DNA of 64,000 bases from Microstegium vimineum. Its lineage: Eukaryota > Streptophyta > Magnoliopsida > Poales > Poaceae. The notes under the pieces are model-generated. The model was not told the origin of the DNA. It searched no databases and saw only the letters and a list, made by a program, of their open reading frames with translations. Below, in pieces: positions 57,966 to 64,000 of the stretch. A program made the translations under genes and the position numbers. The stretch spans positions 13,849,951 to 13,913,950 of the forward strand of contig CM039120.1 of NCBI GenBank assembly GCA_022036555.1. The letters are read 5' to 3'. The first letter of the stretch is position 1, and every line of letters starts with the position of its first letter.

Positions 57966-60900
57966 GAAGGAGGACTGGAGGAGACTTGGCTTGTGGATTC
58001 CGGATGCTCACGCCATATGACCGGAAGTGCCAAGTGGTTCTCCAGCCTCGACCCCGTGCACCACACCGAGTATATCACATTCGTGGATAAGAGTAAAGGT
58101 AAGGTTGTCTCCCGAGGGTCGATTCGAGTGAACTCTTCTTTTGTCCTCAAGGATGTTGCTTTGGTTGCGAATTTGCATTTTAACCTTCTTTCGGTTTCGC
58201 AACTCCTTGATGACGGTTTTGAAGTGAGTTTCAAGCCTAATCTCTCTCGGATTTTGGACTCTCGTGGTGAGCTTGTTTGCCGGATTTTACCCTTCGGGAA
58301 GGTTTTTTGTGCGGATTTTTCTATCTCTTCTGGACCTTCTCGTTGTCTTCTTGCCGGTTCTTCTTCTGAGCTTTGGAAGTGGCATAAGAGATTGGGACAT
58401 TTGGGTTTTGACTTGCTTGCAAGGCTTAGCTCAATGGACCTTATCCAAGGATTGCCAAAGCTAAAGTTCGAGAAGGATTTGGTTTTCCATCCTTGCAGAC
58501 ATGGCAAGATGGTTGCTGCTTCCCATCCTCCTGTGACTGAGATCATGACGAGTCGACCCAGCGAGCTCTTACACATGGACACAGTTGGTCCAGCTCGGGT
58601 CAGGTCGGAAGGAGGGAAGTGGTATGTGGTTGTAGTCGTTGATGACTACTCGAGATACTCTTGGGTGTTCTTTTTGGAGAGTAAGGATGAGGCTTTTCCA
58701 CTTGTTCGAGATCTGATTTTGAGATTGCAAAATGAGCTACCTAAGAATGCCATGAGAGCTATCCGCAGTGACAATGGCACATAATTCAAGAATGCTCAAT
58801 TTGCAACTCTTTGCTCTTCTTTGGGTCTCGATCACCAGTTTTCCTCACCTCACACTCCCCAGCAGAACGGTGTTGTTGAGCGCAAGAATCGGACCCTTGT
58901 TGAGATGGCCAGGACAATGCTCGATGAGCATAGGACTCCTAGGCGGTATTGGACCGAAGCACTCAGTTCTGCTTGCTATGTTTCCAATCGCATTTTCCTC
59001 CGAGCTTTCAAGAAGAAGACTTCTTATGAGCTGCGATTTGGAGACCACCCAAGGTAAGTCACCTACGGGTGTTTGGGTGCAGGTGCTTCATCCTCAAAAA
59101 GGGCGGTAAGTTGGATAAATTTGAATCACGGTCTTCTGACGGTATCTTTCTTGGTTATTCTACTCACTCTCGTGCTTATCGTGCACTTAACCTTGAGACT
59201 AACCGAGTGATGGAGACTTGTGAGGTTACCTTCGATGAGACTATGCCCTGTGTTTCCACTGCTTTTGAGCTTGCAGGTGATGATGAGGTGAATACTAGCA
59301 TCTTTGTGGAGGAGGAGCAAGATGATGCCGATTGGGGGAATACTAGCATCTTTGTGGAGGAGGAGCAAGATGATGCCGATTGGGGTGATCCCGAGCCAAC
59401 TCCACTGGCTGCCCCCGTCGACCCTGTGACGTCCACTTCGGCTCACGGTCCCGATCCGACTACTTCCTCTACATGGGGGCCGATCGAGCAGCTTCCTCAG
59501 TCGGTGCCCGTTGCACGTGAGGGAGCTCCAGCTGCTGTCGAGGGGGAGGCCACTTCGTCCAGGCAGGCTCCTCGCCACATCCAGCGGCAGCACCCGCAGG
59601 AGAACATCATCGGCGACATCGACCGTCGAGTCACGCGGTCTAGGTCCTATCTCTATCACTTTGCTCATTCAGCTTTCGTCGCGTCTTTTGAGCCCCGAGA
59701 TGTTGGACACGCTTTGATGGATCCGGATTGGGTTAATGCCATGCATGAGGAGTTAGAAAACTTTGAGCGAAACCGCGTTTGGGTCTTAATTCCGCCACCA
59801 CCTAGTTGCTACCCCATAGGTACCAAATGGGTTTTAAAAAATAAACAAAGTGAGGATGGGGTGGTAGTGCGCAACAAGGCTAGGTTGGTAGCTCAAGGCT
59901 TTTGTCAAAAGGAGGGAATAGACTATGAGGAAACCTTTGCTCCCGTAGCCCGTTTAGAAGTAATTAGAATCCTTCTAGCTTTTGCAACTTCTAAGGGTTT
60001 TAAACTTTTTCAAATGGATGTTAAAAGTGCTTTCTTAAACGGCTACATAGAGGAGGAAGTTTATGTTAAACAACCTCCTGGTTTCAAAAATCCCAAGCTT
60101 CCAAAACATGTTTTTAAACTTCACAAAGCTTTGTATGGTTTGAAACAAGCACCTAGAGCATGGTATGATAGGCTAAAAACCTTTTTAGTCTATAAGGGTT
60201 TTAAAATGGGATCGGTCGATAAGACGTTGTTTCTCCTCAAGCAAGGCAAAGACACTCTCCTTGTCCAAATATACGTGGATGATGTAATCTTTGGTGGTTC
60301 TTCTCATGCTCTTGTTGCCAAGTTTGCAGATATTATGAGCAGGGAATTTGAGATGAGTATGATGGGAGAGTTGACCTTCTTTCTCGGGTTGCAAATCAAG
60401 CAAACCCGGGAAGGGACATTTGTGCACCAAGGCAAGTACACGAAGGATATCTTGAAGAAGTTTGACATGGGTGAGGCAAAGCCCCTCTCAACGCCCATGT
60501 CGACTATGACTGCCTTGGACGCGGATGAGGAAGGAGAGGCGGTGGATCAGACGGAGTACTGAAGCATGATCGAGTCGCTTCTGTACTTGATAGCGACTCG
60601 GCCGGGCATTTAGTTCGACGTCTGCTTGTGTGCACGCTTTCAGGCGTCCCCACGGACTTCGCACAAGTAGGCGGTGAAACGCATCATGAGGTACGTGCGC
60701 TTCACTCCCGAATTTGGACTTTGGTTTTCCACCTCTTCTTCTCTTGAGCTTTGTGGTTATTCTGACGCCGACTTTGCCGGTTGCCGACTTGATCAGAAGT
60801 CCACTTCTGGGACTTGCCAGTTTCTCGGGTATTCTTTGGTTTCTTGGTCCTCTCGCAAACAGTCTAGCGTGGCACAGTCGACGTGCGAAGATGAGTACGT

Positions 60901-61216
60901 TGCCGCGGCTAGTTGTTGTTTGCAGTTGATTTGGATGATTGCCACTTTGAGAGATTTCGGTCTTGAGCTTACTAAGGTGCCTCTGCTGTGTGATAGCACG
61001 AGTGCAATTAGTGTGGCCAAAAATCCCGTGCTTCATTCAAAGACCAAGCACATTGAGGTCCGCTTTCATTTCTTGCGAGATCATTACGAGAAGGGCGACA
61101 TTGACCTCTGGCATGTCGAGACCCAAAACCAGCTTGCGGATATTCTCACTAAGCCTTTGGATCAAGCTGCATTTTCTCGCCTTCGGGGCGATTTGGGTGT
61201 TTGCTTTCCTTTTTAG
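57966..61216 (+). pseudogene. Pol of the plus-strand Sirevirus-type element, broken
   Basis: The pol frame opens after a TAG at about 57963 and differs from the gag frame. Order: protease (VDSGCSRHMTG, about 57993), integrase finger (HKRLGH, about 58380; its first Cys reads Phe in VFHPCRHGK), integrase core (LLHMD, RSDNG, VVERKN), reverse transcriptase (YVDD at 60272-60283), RNase H (YSDADFAGC, TKHIEVRFHFLRD), stop TAG at 61214-61216. Breaks: TAA 58782-58784, a frameshift with TAA 59055-59057, TGA 60560-60562, TAG 60611-60613 and TAG 60668-60670. An in-frame 48-bp duplication lies at 59291-59386. This is Copia order (integrase before RT). It is non-functional as it stands. Confidence 0.87.
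59291..59386 (+). repeat. 48-bp in-frame tandem duplication in pol
   Basis: Units 59291-59338 and 59339-59386 are identical except for the last base and encode two copies of a 16-residue acidic segment (SIFVEEEQDDADWG core). It sits in the variable linker between integrase and reverse transcriptase, where length change is tolerated. Near-identity shows it is recent. Confidence 0.9.
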
Positions 61217-61771
61217 AGGAGAAAAGTTTTGTGTATCATAGTTCTTTTTGGTTCTTTTTGTCTTTTCTTTGTCTTTCTTCTCAATTGGTGTCTTGTTAGT
61301 GTTTAGTTGGTGTCAATGCATTTTGCATCTCATTTGCATTTGTGATAGTTCATTTTAAGCTTCATACTTATATCCAATATAATGAATGTATGCTCTGTTT
61401 GAGGTGCTTTATGTGTCTATGGTGTTGCCTAACTTAGACTCTTTTTGATCTATATGATATTCAATAGAGCTAAGTTAGAAAAGCTTTAAAACTGATTTTA
61501 AATTCCCCATGTCACCTCTGAAATGGCACTAGCATGTGTAGGCTTTTGAAGATCCTTCTGGGTTGTCTTGTATATAGCTTGTATCTATGGCTCTTCATTG
61601 TTTCATTCACTACCTTTGAGCACCATGATTAATATATAAAATGAAATTGCTCTCTGTTTTGTGAATTAGAAAGATCGAGTTGGGTCTGCATTGTGAGCAC
61701 TTCACCGTGTGTTCGAGACTGCTTCCCATATGGGTTGATACTTGAGCGGTGTCGTGTATGACCAAAACCGG

Positions 61772-62249
61772 TGTGTCAAGTCCTTTGACTTCGCCCGGTT
61801 GGTAAGGAGTGGCATCACCTTGCTTACAACCACTCGCATACAACTCGTAATGTGACTAAAACTGAAATTGGCGGCAAAACTCTGAAATTTTGGAAAATTC
61901 ATTCAGTTGGGTCATTGGATTGTTGTATGAACTTTGCTAGGGATAGTTCTACTTGCTATAGATGATATTGCTTTGAGATAGATCCTATCTTGTTTGCCAT
62001 GTCTAGTTGTTGTGTCAAGTCCTTTGACTTCGCCCGGTTGGTAAGGAGTTGCATCACCTTGCTTACAACCACTCGCATACAACTCGTAATGTGACTAAAA
62101 CTGAAATTGGCGGAAAAACTCTGAAATTTTGGAAAATTCATTCAGTTGTGTCATTGGATTGTTGTATGAACTTTGCTAGGGATAGTTCTACTTGCTATAC
62201 ATGATATTGCTTTGAGATAGATCCTATCTTGTTTGCCATGTCTAGTTGT
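61772..62249 (+). repeat. 239-bp tandem duplication in the element spacer
   Basis: Two adjacent copies start TGTGTCAAGTCCTTTGACTT at 61772 and 62011 and end GCCATGTCTAGTTGT. They differ at only a handful of positions by eye, so the duplication is younger than most of the decay in the element. Confidence 0.9.
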
Positions 62250-63028
62250 CTCTAGGAGGTGATACCCATTCCTTGCTCACACATGTAATGCTACCTAAAA
62301 TAGCTTCTAAAGTGATCTTAAGCTCAACTTGATTTTTTGTTGGGCACATAGAGCTTTTCCTATTCTGACAGGATCACATCACTTAGAGCATCTATTCATT
62401 GTCTTAGCTCTAAGTATGAAGATTTTGCACTCATTTTGCATTTCATGGCATTTGTAGCCGGATCTTGAGTTGTTGATGTTTGTTGAGCTACATGTGTCAA
62501 CAAGGGGGAGAGATATGCATTTCATTCCTTTTTCAGCCATCTACTTCCAACGGGGAGAAAGAGTGCATCTCATTGGTTTAGAGCTCATTTGGTATCTTGA
62601 GTGTGCTTTTGCCCAGGGGGAGCTTTTGCTAGATGTGTTGAGCCTTTGCCTCTTCTGGAGGGTCTAGCTTGCTTTGTTGGCTCCGAAAGGTTTCGATTGT
62701 TTCTTGAGCATTATGGGACGTAAGTGGTTTCAATTGGTATCTTTTGAGCTCCCTTAGTGCTTAAATTGGTTTTCTGAGCTTTGAGAGTTTGTGATTGGTA
62801 TCTTGGACTTGCTAGCGGTGTTGAGCCCGTTTCTGCCTCTTCTTGAGGGCTAGCTTTGTTTTGCTTGGTTGCATCGAGACATTGCCCATGTATTTGGGAA
62901 CCAAGTTTTGGATTCTCCTTGCTTCTCTCAAGTGATCCCGTTTTAGCTTTCTCAGCTTTTTGATCATTTGGAGAGCTTTACCTTGTGGCTCAGATCTGAA
63001 ATGCACTTGTGTTGACAATGCACTCATC

Positions 63029-63039
63029 AAGGGGGAGAT
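63029..63039 (+). promoter_or_regulatory. Polypurine tract of the plus-strand element
   Basis: AAGGGGGAGAT lies directly before the 3' LTR start (TGCGAAC at 63040). This tract primes plus-strand DNA synthesis in LTR retrotransposons. The minus-strand element has a closely similar tract at 48310-48324. Confidence 0.85.
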
Positions 63040-64000
63040 TGCGAACACATGGTGGATAAGTACCCATGTATGTTCAACTTTATGATGAGTGATCGTCCAA
63101 CACGTGAGTGTTTCAGTTTGAGTGGCTTACCCTAACCCCTTGCGAAAGCAAGTCTGTGCATGTCTATCGGCTTGTGGTGTGCAGGTGCTATGCCTAGTGA
63201 CAGTGGTCAATGGCGTGGAGAAGGTCGAGTAGAGGCTTGCCATGCCGATGGACTAAGAGCAGTGAAGGGCGGAAGCGGGGCTCGGATTGAGGGACCATGG
63301 GCGCTGACGGACTAGCTGTGGTGGCTAGTACTTGACACCGGCGAGTGCGAGAAGACATGGAGGTAGACCGAGTTGACCGAGTCAAGACGGTGGACGAGCG
63401 AGTTGAGCGGAGGCTCAGGAGACTCGGAGTCCGACTGGGTGAGGACAAGGTGGCTCGAGTCGAGCGGTTTGGTGGTTTGGGCCTCAAAACCATCCGAGGT
63501 CGATTTCCGAGTTTGGGCCACAAAACTCGAGGTTCGGTAGTTGAGCCCAAAGCTAACGGTGGCGGGTTTCCTGGGTTTGGGCCTCAAAACCTAGGCGGAG
63601 CTTCCGAGAAAGCAGGGATGGCACGTGGCGGAATCCTGGAGGTTGCGTCGAGGCGACGACAACTCGTGGCAGGAAGTGGGATCGTCCATTCAAATCGAGG
63701 AAGATATTTTCTGGAGCTTGGACTGCAATGCTTAGGCTAGGTAGTTCACTCATGTATCTAGGGGGGTCTTTGGGAAATAGCCAAAGCCCTGTTAAATAGG
63801 GGATGAAGGGGTATCCTCATCCTATCTCTTGCATTACTCTCTCTCCCACCTATTCCTAGGTTTCCCTTCCCTAGCTTCTTCTTGCTTGAGATCCACCGTG
63901 TCACCGGTGTAAGAACTTGTGATTGTTGCCAGGAATCGGAGGTCGTAACCTCCGTAAGCCATGGTGGCTTCGCTTTCATGATCGTGTCCCCGTTTTGCTT
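63040..64000 (+). mobile_element. 3' LTR of the plus-strand Sirevirus-type element (cut by window end)
   Basis: It repeats the first 960 bp of the 5' LTR from TGCGAACACATGG. My hand alignment of the first 760 or so positions gives about 40 substitutions, nearly all transitions, plus a 9-bp duplication near 63370 and one-base indels. The remaining roughly 1130 bp, the second AAGGG duplication and the rest of the interrupted minus-strand element should follow beyond the window. Confidence 0.9.

Larger units (their letters stand above)
61217..63039 (+). mobile_element. 3' spacer of the plus-strand copia element
   Basis: The 1.8-kb non-coding spacer between pol and the 3' LTR holds a 239-bp tandem duplication (61772-62010 and 62011-62249). 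It also has three purine tracts of the AGGGGGAG type, at about 62501-62512, 62614-62622 and 63029-63038; the last abuts the LTR and is the working polypurine tract. Some Sireviruses carry an envelope-like ORF here; I see none. Confidence 0.75.

Noticed and set aside
61217..63039. Envelope-like gene between pol and the 3' LTR of the Sirevirus element.
   Set aside because: The longest frame is about 90 codons, with no signal peptide or membrane segment, and the region is dominated by a non-coding tandem duplication.
1..64000. CRISPR arrays, bacterial operons, riboswitches or attachment sites.
   Set aside because: Spliced gene structure, plant transposons and initiator-tRNA primer sites show a plant nuclear genome; no regularly spaced short repeats were found.

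Overview
This is plant nuclear DNA, almost certainly from a grass. It holds one intron-rich chromatin gene followed by about 50 kb of layered transposable elements: Stowaway- and Tourist-type MITEs, a tRNA-derived SINE, hAT and Ty3/gypsy remnants, and two Sirevirus-type Ty1/copia elements. The repeat mix suggests Andropogoneae (sorghum, sugarcane, Miscanthus), which is inference. There is no bacterial gene organisation, CRISPR array or operon.

Layout. 1-1566: upstream flank and promoter of the gene, with a 605-bp hAT-type foldback MITE at 389-993. 1567-13766 (+): a KDM3/JHDM2-class JmjC histone demethylase gene, reconstructed as 11 coding exons and 908 residues. The first ten exons end at 5554. 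The last, 69-nt coding exon lies at 13698-13766 beyond an 8.14-kb intron filled with a SINE, several MITEs, tandem repeats and a decayed minus-strand coding remnant. 13767-25038: repeat-dense DNA with Stowaway and Tourist-like MITEs, a 0.9-kb inverted-repeat element, a LINE 3' end, a tandem duplication whose two copies carry different MITEs at nearly the same site, a roughly 320-bp tandem array and a broken hAT transposase. 25039-25849: a clean Ty3/gypsy-type LTR that cuts into the hAT remnant.

25850-46283: sequence of abnormal texture, with runs of 3-8 identical bases almost everywhere, ending at a 100-N gap (46284-46383). I read this as uncorrected low-quality sequence. Its long list of possible ORFs should not be interpreted as genes. 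Two damaged reverse-oriented copies of the 25039 LTR (about 31136-32066 and 40839-41770) can still be recognised and probably bound one minus-strand gypsy element.

46384-53225 (-): 3' LTR, spacer and pol of a Sirevirus-type copia element. It is interrupted at 53225/53226 by a second Sirevirus-type element on the + strand (5' LTR 53226-55319, PBS, gag, pol, 3' spacer, 3' LTR from 63040 to the window end). Both elements carry frameshifts and stops, so neither can act autonomously. The rest of the older element and the end of the younger one lie beyond base 64000.

The most interesting biology is the link between an apparently intact H3K9-demethylase-family gene and its very long TE-loaded terminal intron. 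Arabidopsis IBM1, of the same family, is controlled through a heterochromatic intron. I found no convincing wholly new system.
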